This document shows, in pieces, positions 55,545 to 63,777 of a stretch of DNA of 64,000 nt; the stretch's first letter is position 1; each line of letters starts with the position of its first letter. Under the pieces are notes generated by a model, which saw only the letters and a program-made list of their open reading frames with translations, ran no database searches and had not been told where the DNA came from. The DNA lies in assembly GCF_022668875.1 (NCBI RefSeq), contig NZ_JAKGCR010000002.1, forward strand, positions 124,001 through 188,000, in the 5' to 3' direction. The translations under genes and the position numbers were made by a program. Origin of the DNA: Domibacillus sp. PGB-M46 (GTDB taxonomy: Bacteria; Bacillota; Bacilli; Bacillales; Domibacillaceae).

Positions 55545-56345
55545 TTAAAGCACCTCTACTTTTCCATTTTCGATCATGTCCTGGCTACTTGTTTGATAAA
55601 GTTGATTGATAAACCCGGCAGCGAATGTACCCGGTCCGTCCGCACCCGCCGCAGCGGCAGCACGTTCCGCAGCCACACCATAAAAGGACAGCGCTGCTGC
55701 GGCTGCTTTTGCGTAGTTTTTTTCAACCGCGCAGAAAGAAGCAATTACAGCCCCAAGAAGACAGCCTGTCCCTGTAACGCGCGTTAAAATAGGATGGCCG
55801 TTTTGAATGGCATATGCTTCTTCCCCAAACACATTGTCTTCCTTGCCGGTAATTACACAAGTAAGGTTGAGCAGCCCGGCTGCTTCCCTTGCCAGTCTGC
55901 GCACATCTTCATTTCCGCCGCCGTCTACTCCTTTTACTTCAACGGACCGTCCGCACAGCACGGCAACTTCTCCTGCATTCCCGCGCAGTACATCCACTTT
56001 CACCTCTGATAAAATGCGCTTGGCGCTTTCTGTGCGGAATGGAGTAGCTCCTGCTCCAACAGGATCAAACAAAACAGGAATCCCTTTTTCATTCGCTGCT
56101 TTCCCTGCCAAAATCATGGCTTCTACCTTAGAAGCTGAAAGTGTACCGATATTAAGAACAACAGCAGATGCAATACGAGCCATATCTGCTGCTTCTTCCA
56201 CGGCATCAGCCATAACCGGAGAAGCACCCATCGCAAGCAGGCCGTTTGCTGTAAAGTTTGTTACAACAGTGTTGGTTAAATTGTGAATAAGCGGCTTTTC
56301 CGCTCTTACTTTTTGGAGCAGCTGAGCTGCATCGTGATTATTCAT
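55545..56345 (-). CDS. thiM: Hydroxyethylthiazole kinase
   Basis: 266-residue ribokinase-like ThiM: HNLTNTVVTNFTANGLLAMGASP (about 19-41, split here as two conserved blocks), DPVGAGAT and TGTGCLLGAVIA. It phosphorylates salvaged hydroxyethylthiazole. The ATG at 56345 shares a base with the thiW stop (TAATG). A frame extending to 56570 runs through thiW and is rejected. Confidence 0.95.
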   Translation of the reverse strand: MNNHDAAQLLQKVRAEKPLIHNLTNTVVTNFTANGLLAMGASPVMADAVEEAADMARIASAVVLNIGTLSASKVEAMILAGKAANEKGIPVLFDPVGAGATPFRTESAKRILSEVKVDVLRGNAGEVAVLCGRSVEVKGVDGGGNEDVRRLAREAAGLLNLTCVITGKEDNVFGEEAYAIQNGHPILTRVTGTGCLLGAVIASFCAVEKNYAKAAAAALSFYGVAAERAAAAAGADGPGTFAAGFINQLYQTSSQDMIENGKVEVL

Positions 56346-56842
56346 TAGAATTGATCCTTTCGTTGAAATATTCTTGTTTTTTTCAAGCGGACGGCTAGGA
56401 GAAGGCCAAGCACGGCCCCTGTCACGCTGCTGATAAGAAACGCCGGCATAAAGGCAAATGCGGCTGCTTTCATACCGAGAAATAAGTTGGCGATCGGTAC
56501 AGATACAAGCGAAGCGACCACACCGGTTCCTGCCATTTCTCCCACTGCGGCAAGAGAAGGCTTCTTCCATTTTTGATAAGCATACCCAGCCAAAGCGGCA
56601 CCAATCATACTGCCTGGAAAAGCGAGAATCGTTCCAAGCCCTAATAGGTTGCGAACAGCTGCAATTAAAAAAGCGATGATGACTGCCGGGCCGGGACCGA
56701 GCAAAATGGCCGCCAGCACATTGATGGCATGCTGGACGGGAAAGGCTTTCGCCGCTCCTGCCGGAAACCAGATAAAAGTGGCGCCTAGTACGCCAATTGC
56801 GGCCAGGAGAGACATTACTGCCATTTTTTTAGGGGTAAACAA
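56345..56842 (-). CDS. thiW: ThiW, thiazole-specific ECF transporter S component
   Basis: 165-residue membrane protein with about five or six hydrophobic segments, typical of small ECF substrate-binding subunits; FPVQHAINVLAAILLGPGPA resembles ThiW. It would import the thiazole precursor that ThiM phosphorylates, using a shared EcfAAT module encoded elsewhere. TTG start 9 bases behind AAGGAGG. First gene after the TPP riboswitch. Confidence 0.88.
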   Translation of the reverse strand: MFTPKKMAVMSLLAAIGVLGATFIWFPAGAAKAFPVQHAINVLAAILLGPGPAVIIAFLIAAVRNLLGLGTILAFPGSMIGAALAGYAYQKWKKPSLAAVGEMAGTGVVASLVSVPIANLFLGMKAAAFAFMPAFLISSVTGAVLGLLLAVRLKKTRIFQRKDQF

Positions 56843-56863
56843 CTGATTTTTCCTCCTTCATAC

Positions 56864-56996
56864 AAAAAACGGCTCAGCAATACGCTGAACCGTTTTTTCG
56901 TCAGTGATTGCTACTTCCCTACGCCGGCATGATCCGGATCAGGTTATTGGGGTTAAGGACATTCCTCTCTCAGCCTGAAGGCACCCCCAGTAGGCT
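56864..56996 (-). ncRNA. TPP (THI-box) riboswitch with terminator
   Basis: Minus strand aptamer 56910-56993: P1 CTACT / AGTAG, GGGGGTGCC, GGCTGAGA, then CCTGATCCGGATCATGCCGG and CGTAGGGA. A terminator (56864-56897) follows, stem AACGG(C/T)TCAGC and T6. TPP binding is expected to cause termination upstream of thiW. Confidence 0.96.
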
Positions 56997-57073
56997 TTTA
57001 TGTATGATGTGTTTTATTTTTACACAGTTGTATGACCTCGTCAACTGCACATCCGAAATACTCATTTTTCCCA

Positions 57074-57098
57074 TAAAAAAACCGGCAAAAGCCGGCTT
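57074..57098 (-). terminator. Intrinsic terminator of ppiB
   Basis: Minus strand AAGCCGGC / GCCGGTT hairpin with TTTT loop and T7 tail. Confidence 0.85.
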
Positions 57099-57108
57099 TA
57101 GTGTATCA

Positions 57109-57546
57109 TTACGCGTCGAATACTTCTACTTTCTCCATTACATCGCCATTTTTCATAGACTTTACAGCTTCGATGCCTGACGTTACCTGGCCAAAAACAG
57201 TATGAACGCCATTCAAATGAGGCTGTGGCTCATGAACGATAAAGAACTGGCTGCCGCCTGTGTCTCTTCCTGCATGTGCCATAGACAGAGACCCTTCCTG
57301 ATGTGTATGCGGGTTTCCTTCTGTTTCGCATTTAATTGTGTAACCCGGACCGCCCATTCCTGTTCCAGTCGGATCACCGCCCTGGCTTACAAATCCCGGA
57401 ATAACACGGTGGAATACAACACCGTTATAAAATCCTTCATTCGCTAGTTTCTCGAAGTTTTCTACTGTGCCTGGTGCTGCCTCCGGAAACAGGTCGAATT
57501 CGATTTTCGCTCCGTCTTTCATTTGAATATAGCCTTTTTTCGCCAA
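57109..57546 (-). CDS. ppiB: Peptidyl-prolyl cis-trans isomerase (cyclophilin)
   Basis: 145-residue cytosolic cyclophilin. Active-site regions are [21 protein letters not shown] (catalytic Arg in FHRVI, about 45), [16 protein letters not shown] and [11 protein letters not shown]. No signal peptide. TTG start at 57546 is 8 bases after AAAGGAG, giving [12 protein letters not shown]; longer in-frame ATG starts upstream lack ribosome sites. Confidence 0.94.
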   Translation of the reverse strand: MAKKGYIQMKDGAKIEFDLFPEAAPGTVENFEKLANEGFYNGVVFHRVIPGFVSQGGDPTGTGMGGPGYTIKCETEGNPHTHQEGSLSMAHAGRDTGGSQFFIVHEPQPHLNGVHTVFGQVTSGIEAVKSMKNGDVMEKVEVFDA

Positions 57547-57699
57547 AGTAATCGCTCCTTTAAATTTAATCTTTCTTATCATACCACGCACCATTCGATT
57601 TTAAAACAAGAGTGTTTTGGAGCAGAAATGTTTTCCGCTTTCATCGATTCTCGTTTTCTCTTATAATAGAGAGGAGACTAAAAAGGGAGTGTGATGTCG

Positions 57700-59403
57700 A
57701 TGTTAACACGTCCCGGACTGTGGTGGAAAGCGGCGATTGCTTTTTCGCTGCTCATAGCAGCCGTTGTATTTCTATATGTACGGGATACGAATCAAGCGAC
57801 TGTCGTTCCGTTTTCATCGGTTGAATCTATTATTCAAAAAGAAAACGGAAAAGTAGTTGAGCTAGAGGAGCATCCTGACGGCAAGCTGCATATTTCCACA
57901 CAAAACGGCGAGTTTACTTCTTATATTTCTCCGGGAAGCGATGCGGTTGACCAATTGAACAAAACATACAATATTCGCTATGAATATGTAAAAGCCAATC
58001 CATATGAAAGCTGGATTATTGTACTTGTTCTGTTAACAGCATCAGCCATTGGGTTTTACATTTACCGAAAAAAAGGCGGCGGCATGGGTGTGGCTCACTC
58101 GATGAAAAACAGCCTTTCACAGGCCCGCCCCCTTCCAGATATTACGCTTGATGATGTCGGCGGTCTTGCAGATGAGATGAAGGAGGATATTCTGCAGACG
58201 CTGTCGATTTTAAAAGAAAGAGATTTATCTACCCGCCTGGGACTTGAACCGCCGCGCGGTATTCTTCTATACGGTCCGCCGGGAACAGGAAAAACACTGC
58301 TCGCTCAGGCTATCGCCCGTGAAATTGGCGCTTCTTTCTTTTCATCAAGCGGTTCCGCTTTTACAGAGCTGTTCGTCGGTGTTGGTGCATCGCGTGTACG
58401 CAGCTTGTTTACAGAAGCTCGCAAACAAAAACCGGCTGTTATTTTTATTGATGAAGTTGACGCATTAGCCGGGCGCCGGAAAGCACACGGCGGCGAGGAA
58501 GGCGAAAAAACATTGACCGAGCTGCTTGTTCAACTTGACGGCGGCCTTGACAATGATGGTATTCTATTTATCGCCGCGACAAACCGGCGTGACATGCTTG
58601 ATGAAGCTTTTCTCCGCCCCGGCCGTATTGATTTCTCGTTCCATGTGACTTTGCCGGATGCAAAAGGACGGAAAGAAATTATTGATATTCACGCCAAAGG
58701 AAGAAAATTAACCGACAATGCCGCCGCCATGCTTCAGGATTTGGCAGAGTCTACCGTCGGCTTTTCCGGAGCCGAGTTGTCGGCGCTGTTTGAAACGGCA
58801 AGCCGCAATGCCATTCGAAGCGGGCGTGATACGATTGGAAAAGAAGATTTTGACTATGCGCTCGACCGAACCATTCTAGGCACAACAACACGGCCGCTCG
58901 CAGACCCTGCTACAAAGCGGCGTGTCGCGATTCATGAAGCCGGCCATGCCCTAGTAGCTGCTCTCACGAAGCCCGGCTCTGTCCGCAAGGCTACGATCAT
59001 TCCGCGTGGACAAGCGCTTGGTTATGTTGCTCCTGTGCCGAAAGAGCTTCATTTATCAACGGCCAGCGAATTGATTGACCAGGTGGCTATGATTCTTTCA
59101 GGCGGGGTAGCAGAGCGCCTTTACCTTGGCGAGCATTCAATTGGCGTAAGCGGTGATGTTCAGCAGGCAAAACAGATCTTAGAACGCATGGTAGACACCG
59201 GTATTTTCCAGGATCGTTTTTCCCTGACATTCCGTCAAGCAGACAAGGAAACAAAAATGAATGAGCTGTTTGAAGTCGCACTCGAACGGTCCCAAACATT
59301 AATTGAGGAAAACCGAGAGGCGTTCGAACGGCTCGTAGAGGATTTAATGACCAAAGAAACGCTTGAAGGTACAGAAATCGAAATGCTTATTTACCAGCAC
59401 TAA
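57700..59403 (+). CDS. FtsH-like AAA+ membrane metalloprotease (short paralogue)
   Basis: About 567 residues: a membrane helix at the N-terminus (WKAAIAFSLLIAAVVFLYV), a short extracytoplasmic domain, a second helix (about 108-125), an AAA+ module with Walker A GPPGTGKT and Walker B FIDEVDAL, arginine-finger region LRPGRID, then an M41 protease with HEAGH (about 410) and a downstream Asp ligand in SGDVQQAKQ. All catalytic residues are intact. It is about 70 residues shorter than housekeeping FtsH and not in an hpt-ftsH context, so probably a second, specialised copy. Start could also be ATG at 57694. Confidence 0.88.
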   Translation: MLTRPGLWWKAAIAFSLLIAAVVFLYVRDTNQATVVPFSSVESIIQKENGKVVELEEHPDGKLHISTQNGEFTSYISPGSDAVDQLNKTYNIRYEYVKANPYESWIIVLVLLTASAIGFYIYRKKGGGMGVAHSMKNSLSQARPLPDITLDDVGGLADEMKEDILQTLSILKERDLSTRLGLEPPRGILLYGPPGTGKTLLAQAIAREIGASFFSSSGSAFTELFVGVGASRVRSLFTEARKQKPAVIFIDEVDALAGRRKAHGGEEGEKTLTELLVQLDGGLDNDGILFIAATNRRDMLDEAFLRPGRIDFSFHVTLPDAKGRKEIIDIHAKGRKLTDNAAAMLQDLAESTVGFSGAELSALFETASRNAIRSGRDTIGKEDFDYALDRTILGTTTRPLADPATKRRVAIHEAGHALVAALTKPGSVRKATIIPRGQALGYVAPVPKELHLSTASELIDQVAMILSGGVAERLYLGEHSIGVSGDVQQAKQILERMVDTGIFQDRFSLTFRQADKETKMNELFEVALERSQTLIEENREAFERLVEDLMTKETLEGTEIEMLIYQH

Positions 59404-59432
59404 AAAAGCCTCCTTTTAAAAGGAGGCTTTTT
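59403..59432. terminator. Bidirectional terminator
   Basis: AAAAAGCCTCCTTTT and its inverted complement, between the FtsH-like gene and the ABC operon. Confidence 0.9.
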
Positions 59433-59433
59433 G

Positions 59434-60156
59434 TTATAGTACCTTGCTTAAAAAGGCTTTCGTCCGTTCGTGCTGAGGAGCATCAAACAGCGCTTTCGGT
59501 TCGTTTTGTTCCACTACATAGCCATTATCCATAAAAATAACCCGGTCGCCCACTTCGCGGGCAAAGCCCATTTCATGCGTTACGACAATCATGGTCATCC
59601 CGTCCTTAGCCAGCTGCTTCATGACTTCCAGTACTTCCCCGACCATTTCGGGGTCAAGAGCTGATGTTGGTTCATCAAACAGCATGACCTTCGGCTCCAT
59701 CGCAAGTGCACGCGCAATCGCCACACGCTGCTTTTGTCCCCCGGAAAGTGAATCCGGATAAGCAGAGGCTTTTTCGGCAAGACCTACTTTGGCCAGCAGG
59801 ACCCGCGCTTTTTCCTCTGCTTCTGCTTTTTTTACACCCCGCACATTGATAGGGGCGAGTGTAATGTTTTCAAGAATCGTTTTGTGAGGGAATAAGTTAA
59901 AGTGCTGAAACACCATTCCTACGTCTGTTCGAACCTCGTTAATATTTGTTTTCTTATCGGTTAAATCTTTTCCATCAATGATTACGTGCCCGCTATCAAT
60001 TGTTTCCAGCATGTTTAAGCAGCGGATAAACGTTGATTTTCCTGATCCGGATGGACCAATAACCACTACCACTTCCTGCGGTGATACATCAAGGGAAATG
60101 TCTTTCAGCACTTCATTGTCGCCAAAAGATTTTTTTAAGTTTTTAACGCTTATCAT
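59434..60156 (-). CDS. Polar amino acid ABC transporter ATPase
   Basis: 240-residue ABC ATPase of the PAAT (GlnQ/ArtM/HisP) type: Walker [10 protein letters not shown] (about 34-42), Q-loop, signature [15 protein letters not shown] (about 139), Walker [13 protein letters not shown] and switch VVTHEMGFA. It energises the permease encoded just upstream, whose stop it overlaps by 14 bases. Last gene of the three-gene operon. Substrate cannot be told from the ATPase. Confidence 0.94.
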   Translation of the reverse strand: MISVKNLKKSFGDNEVLKDISLDVSPQEVVVVIGPSGSGKSTFIRCLNMLETIDSGHVIIDGKDLTDKKTNINEVRTDVGMVFQHFNLFPHKTILENITLAPINVRGVKKAEAEEKARVLLAKVGLAEKASAYPDSLSGGQKQRVAIARALAMEPKVMLFDEPTSALDPEMVGEVLEVMKQLAKDGMTMIVVTHEMGFAREVGDRVIFMDNGYVVEQNEPKALFDAPQHERTKAFLSKVL

Positions 60157-60808
60157 CAGTGCTTAATCTCCTTTCAACATAATTCATCAAGTAGGTAAGT
60201 GACAGTGTCAGTACAAGATAAATAAGTGCAACGGTCAGGTACGGCTCCCATACACGAATATACTGGCCTGCCGCAGCACGGCCCCAATACATCAGTTCAG
60301 GTGCAGCCAGCACTGAACCAAGTGAAGATTCTTTTAGCAGCACGATAAATTCATTGCCGAGCGGCGGAATTACACGCTTGAACGCCTGCGGCAAAATAAC
60401 GAGTTTCATCGCCTGTACGCGCGTCATCCCAAGAGAGCGCGCAGCTTCCATCTGCCCTTTATCAATAGATTGAATACCTGCCCGGAAAATTTCGGCAATA
60501 TATGCTGCCGCATTCAGAGACAATCCAATCACAAGAGATATAACGGGGTTAGAAGGCGACATAAACAACGGTACTATTCCAAAATGAATAATTAATAGCT
60601 GAACAAGGAGCGGTGTTCCCCGGAAAATATTAATATAAATATTAAAGGGAAGACGAACCCATCTATTAGTTGACATTTTTCCGAGCGCGATAAAAAGCCC
60701 GAGTACAAGTCCGGCCAGCACACCGGCAAGGGAAACACCAAGCGTGACTTTTAAGCCCTGCAGAAAAAACGGCATATAATCTGTAATAATATCAAAACGA
60801 AAATCCAT
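60143..60808 (-). CDS. Polar amino acid ABC transporter permease
   Basis: 221-residue HisM/GlnP-type permease with about five membrane segments and the EAA loop [23 protein letters not shown] (about 133-155). The ATG at 60808 is preceded by AAAGGAG at 8 bases; the ATG at 60826 lies before that site. A hairpin separates it from the binding-protein gene upstream. A single permease gene implies a homodimer. Confidence 0.93.
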   Translation of the reverse strand: MDFRFDIITDYMPFFLQGLKVTLGVSLAGVLAGLVLGLFIALGKMSTNRWVRLPFNIYINIFRGTPLLVQLLIIHFGIVPLFMSPSNPVISLVIGLSLNAAAYIAEIFRAGIQSIDKGQMEAARSLGMTRVQAMKLVILPQAFKRVIPPLGNEFIVLLKESSLGSVLAAPELMYWGRAAAGQYIRVWEPYLTVALIYLVLTLSLTYLMNYVERRLSTDDKR

Positions 60809-60833
60809 TTTTTTCTCTCCTTTCATAGAAAAT

Positions 60834-60865
60834 GGCTGCCCGTTAAGAAATGGACAGCCGTTTTT
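60834..60865 (-). terminator. Intercistronic hairpin between binding-protein and permease genes
   Basis: Minus strand GGCTGTCC / GGGCAGCC (one G-U pair), 10-base loop, followed by ATTTTC. Such partial terminators or 3' stabilisers usually keep the binding protein in excess. Confidence 0.6.
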
Positions 60866-61684
60866 TTATTGCGCTGCTTTTTTTAAAGTTTCCATATCCG
60901 GCGCTTCATCAAACCATTTTTCGTAGATTTCAGCGTATTTACCGTTTTCGTAAAGCGTATTTAATGCTTTGTCAAAATCGTCCTTATACTCGCTTCCTTT
61001 CGGGAAAGCAATACCGTAGTATTCAGCTGCAAACTGATCATCTGTGACCGTTTTAACGCCGGCATTCGGATTTGATTTTTCATATTCAAGTGCTACTGCA
61101 ATATCTGTTACTACAGCTTCAACGTCTCCACTTTGAAGAGCCTGGAACATCAGAGCGGCTGTTTCATATTTTGAAATAGCATTATTGTTTACACCCACGA
61201 TGCTTTCAGCTGCAAATTGTCCAGTGGTTCCATTTTGAACACCAATTTTCTTGCCTTTTAAATCTTCCGCGGCTTTAATGTCTGTTCCTTCTTTGTAGAC
61301 GATCATCGTTACGGATTCAAAATATGGAACAGAGAAATCATATGTTTCTTTACGTTCATCGGTAATAGTAATGCCCGACATGCCGATATCAAGCTGTCCG
61401 CTTTGAAGACCGGCAAGCATGGAATCCCATCCTGTATTTTGAATGTTGACGTCATAGCCAGCTTCTTCTGCTGCGGCATTTAAAAGATCTACGTCAAATC
61501 CGGACACTTCACCTTTATCCATAAATTCAAACGGAGCGAATGTAGCTTCCGTTCCAACATTAAGTACCTTTTTCTCTTCAGAAGGACTGCCGCCCTTTTC
61601 TTCTTCTCCGCCGCCGCACGCTGCTAACAGCAAAGCAGTGCTGGCCATGATAGCGGCTGCTGCTTTTTTAAATGAATAGGTCAT
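60866..61684 (-). CDS. Polar amino acid ABC transporter substrate-binding lipoprotein
   Basis: 272 residues. Lipoprotein signal peptide: basic start, hydrophobic stretch and lipobox LAAC (Cys at about 22), followed by a Gly/Glu linker. The mature SBP_bac_3 domain has GTEATFAPFEFMDKG, GFDVDLLNAAAEEAGY and DIGMSGITITDERK. It captures a polar amino acid (glutamine, arginine or cystine family; not resolvable). First gene of the operon with a good promoter upstream. Confidence 0.94.
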   Translation of the reverse strand: MTYSFKKAAAAIMASTALLLAACGGGEEEKGGSPSEEKKVLNVGTEATFAPFEFMDKGEVSGFDVDLLNAAAEEAGYDVNIQNTGWDSMLAGLQSGQLDIGMSGITITDERKETYDFSVPYFESVTMIVYKEGTDIKAAEDLKGKKIGVQNGTTGQFAAESIVGVNNNAISKYETAALMFQALQSGDVEAVVTDIAVALEYEKSNPNAGVKTVTDDQFAAEYYGIAFPKGSEYKDDFDKALNTLYENGKYAEIYEKWFDEAPDMETLKKAAQ

Positions 61685-61718
61685 CTAAAAATCCCCTTTG
61701 ATTTTTTTATATAGTACG

Positions 61719-61747
61719 ATAATACTCTTTTCACTTTAAAAACTCAA
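61719..61747 (-). promoter_or_regulatory. SigA promoter of the amino-acid ABC operon
   Basis: Minus strand TTGAGT (61742-61747), 17-base spacer, TATTAT (61719-61724). The 313-base gap 61685-61997 holds this and the divergent Fur-controlled promoter; the middle (about 61760-61920) is AT-rich with nothing recognised. Confidence 0.65.
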
Positions 61748-61934
61748 TCATTTTTTATGCATTTGTTTATTTTTATACATGAATATTCATCGAAAATGCG
61801 CGTTTTTTGCATTTTATTACAGAATACTGAATAGATCTTGCATAAAGAATGAATTTTCTGAATAGTATTAAATAAAGCGGAATGCTCTTTTATTCTGTAC
61901 AAAAATAAGCAATTCATGCTTCCTTAACTTCTTA

Positions 61935-61963
61935 TTGACAATGATTATCATTACCTTTAAGAT
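61935..61963 (+). promoter_or_regulatory. SigA promoter overlapped by a Fur box
   Basis: TTGACA (61935-61940), 17-base spacer, TAAGAT (61958-61963). TGACAATGATTATCA at 61936-61950 matches the 7-1-7 Fur consensus TGATAATnATTATCA at all but one position and covers the -35, so the gene at 61998 should be repressed by Fur when iron is sufficient. Confidence 0.85.
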
Positions 61964-61997
61964 GAAAGAAGAACGATGATGGAAAGAGGGAGACTGC

Positions 61998-62477
61998 ATG
62001 AATGGAATGCTTCACGGACTCAAAGACATCCATATGGTTATCGCCAACAGCCGAAAGCTAGGTGGTGCTGCGGAAGCCGAGTCGATTACACTTTCATCCG
62101 GTGAAACATATACCAACCCGGTTTTTACAAATGTTGATTTGTCTCAGGGAAAATACATTTCGTTCAGCTTTGTGGCAGATAGCGGCGAAAATGTTACAGC
62201 ACACGTTGATCAAATCGGCGTCATGCGGGGACTTCGCCATAAATTGATCTGCCAGCTTCAAAATGCAGCCGTTCGAGAACTAATGACAGAAGAAACCCTT
62301 CGCTACTTGCGTAAGCTGTGTGAAGTAAATGAAGGATTTGTCACTCATTCCTTTAAGAAGGAAGCATTAAAGCTTGTACGGGACGTCAGTATAGACGAAC
62401 TGGAAAAGCGGCATGTTCATTTGCCATTTGCGATTGAGTCGAATGTAGTTGCCATCAATACGAAAAAATTTGCTTAA
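61998..62477 (+). CDS. Fur-regulated protein of unknown function
   Basis: 159-residue soluble protein, no signal peptide or membrane segment, no family recognised. The N-terminal half looks beta-rich (ESITLSSGETYTNPVFTNVD, KYISFSFVAD); the C-terminal half is helical (LRHKLICQLQNAAVRELMTE, HSFKKEALKLVRDVSIDELEKR). Two Cys and scattered His, no obvious metal motif. GAGGGAG precedes the ATG. A Fur box overlies its promoter. It converges on the encapsulin operon with only 71 bases between stops, so an iron-related role is a fair guess. Confidence 0.75.
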   Translation: MNGMLHGLKDIHMVIANSRKLGGAAEAESITLSSGETYTNPVFTNVDLSQGKYISFSFVADSGENVTAHVDQIGVMRGLRHKLICQLQNAAVRELMTEETLRYLRKLCEVNEGFVTHSFKKEALKLVRDVSIDELEKRHVHLPFAIESNVVAINTKKFA

Positions 62478-62486
62478 TATATAACA

Positions 62487-62511
62487 GGCCTTGTTAAAAG
62501 GCTTTTTTTTA
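62487..62511 (+). terminator. Intrinsic terminator of the Fur-regulated gene
   Basis: GCCTT / AAGGC with a 5-base loop and T8 tail. Confidence 0.75.
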
Positions 62512-62515
62512 TGTG

Positions 62516-62549
62516 AAAAACAGGGTGCCAAATCGGCTTCCCTGTTTTT
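62516..62549. terminator. Terminator of the encapsulin operon
   Basis: AAAAACAGGG / CCCTGTTTTT outer stem with an inner GCC/GGC pairing and T-runs on both strands. It immediately follows the ferredoxin stop. Confidence 0.82.
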
Positions 62550-62920
62550 TACGCTTCTCTCATTACCGCCTGGCAGGCCAGCCTGCGTAAAGAAGCGCCG
62601 AGCTTTTTTTGTTCGGCTTCATTTTTAGGTGAGAGAAAAGCTTCTCCTGAAAGAATGTCCACAGCACATCGGCCGCATGTTCCTTTACGGCATTTGTAAT
62701 CTATGCTGCACCCCTGTTCAAGTGTCGCATCGAGCAGTGTAACACCCGGCTTGACTGATACAGTGCAGGAGGCTTCTTTTTGCTTCCATTGAACCGCTGC
62801 TGCCAGCTTACCGGGAGATGGCTGTTTTTCTTCCGCCAGGCGGGCCGGCGGCTCCAGCGGTGCCCGCCGTGTTTCCCTGCCTGGAATGAGCGAACCGACC
62901 GTCCACTCCCTATTCATCAT
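62549..62920 (-). CDS. Encapsulin-associated [2Fe-2S] ferredoxin with N-terminal targeting motif
   Basis: 123 residues. The N-terminus MMNREWTVGSLIPGRE contains TVGSLI, the same hexapeptide that ends the cargo protein upstream, followed by a Pro/Ala/Glu-rich linker (about 15-45) and a plant/adrenodoxin-type ferredoxin domain with C-x4-C-x2-C (CRKGTCGRC, about 78-86) and a fourth Cys in LACQ (about 117). Start ATG at 62920 (or 62917) overlaps the encapsulin stop by about 11 bases with only a weak ribosome site, so translational coupling is likely. Expected role: electron delivery for iron mobilisation inside the shell (inference from described IMEF loci). Confidence 0.88.
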   Translation of the reverse strand: MMNREWTVGSLIPGRETRRAPLEPPARLAEEKQPSPGKLAAAVQWKQKEASCTVSVKPGVTLLDATLEQGCSIDYKCRKGTCGRCAVDILSGEAFLSPKNEAEQKKLGASLRRLACQAVMREA

Positions 62921-63764
62921 CTCTTGGGTCGGCGAATGTACAAATTGCAGATGGACGCTTGATTCGGAGCACTGCCGTTTCGTATACACGGAATGGGTGG
63001 TTCATTCCTTCTTCGCCGAGATAAGCGGTTTCGAAATCTTCCGATACCGCCAAATCAAGATTATTACGTCCTGTATTCACAAGCACACCTGTTTTTCCTC
63101 TTAAAACGGGCGATTGAAAAACGCCGCCTGTTACAAGCTCACGCACATGCTCAATTTCGAGCACGTTTGTATCGCGGTGTACCCGGTGCAGCAGTGCGTA
63201 CAGCTCTGGCGACAGAACAAGCGCATACGGACCGTTATGGTTCATCTCCATCAGCTTTCCGCGTGCTTCCACTACGTCCTGGAATGCGGTTCCAGATTCG
63301 TACCAATTGCTGATTAAGTGTGTCTGGCGTCCTTTGACATTCATTAAACCAGGTATGTCAAACTGGGCCGCGCCATGAAAAATCATTTCGTCTTCGAGCA
63401 ATGCCACATCGCGTGCTGCATTGGCTGCTGCGGAAAAGTCGATCGGAATATCAAGTGCTTTTGCCTGCTCAATGTCACGCCAGTACAAAACAAAATCCTT
63501 ATATAACATAGGAATGGTATAATTGACGCGCTTGGATGATTCCACTTCCGTGTCAAACGATCCCTGCAAATCCATATGAGCTGCGCTTTTTTCAGAAAAA
63601 ATGTCTGTGTGAATGCTCTGTACGCCGCGTCCAAGCGGGCCGTATAACTCAATGAACCGCCGGCCTGTTAATTGCCCTCTGGCCGCTTCAATCATAATTT
63701 GCTCCAGCTGATCAAAGTCAGCTTCTGATAGTGGTGCGTCTGGATATAAGTGTAATTTACTCAT
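62910..63764 (-). CDS. Family 1 encapsulin nanocompartment shell protein
   Basis: 284-residue HK97-fold shell protein (linocin M18/CFP29 family). Typical features are the N-terminal APLSEADFDQLEQIMIEAARGQL (cargo-binding helix, about 10-32, here with family residues), GRRFIELYGPLGRGVQ (about 35-50) and the C-terminal half with AYLGEEG and ETAVLRI. Length fits the large (T=4) iron-storing shells of Firmicutes. AGGAGG precedes the ATG. It lies between two genes for proteins carrying TVGSLI tags, which should dock on the shell interior. Confidence 0.95.
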   Translation of the reverse strand: MSKLHLYPDAPLSEADFDQLEQIMIEAARGQLTGRRFIELYGPLGRGVQSIHTDIFSEKSAAHMDLQGSFDTEVESSKRVNYTIPMLYKDFVLYWRDIEQAKALDIPIDFSAAANAARDVALLEDEMIFHGAAQFDIPGLMNVKGRQTHLISNWYESGTAFQDVVEARGKLMEMNHNGPYALVLSPELYALLHRVHRDTNVLEIEHVRELVTGGVFQSPVLRGKTGVLVNTGRNNLDLAVSEDFETAYLGEEGMNHPFRVYETAVLRIKRPSAICTFADPRDDE

Positions 63765-63777
63765 GAACTCTTCCTCC

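Noticed and set aside
61760-61920. Possible small RNA or gene in the AT-rich gap before the Fur box
   Set aside because: No promoter-terminator pair, ribosome site or stable hairpin was seen beyond short inverted repeats expected in AT-rich DNA.
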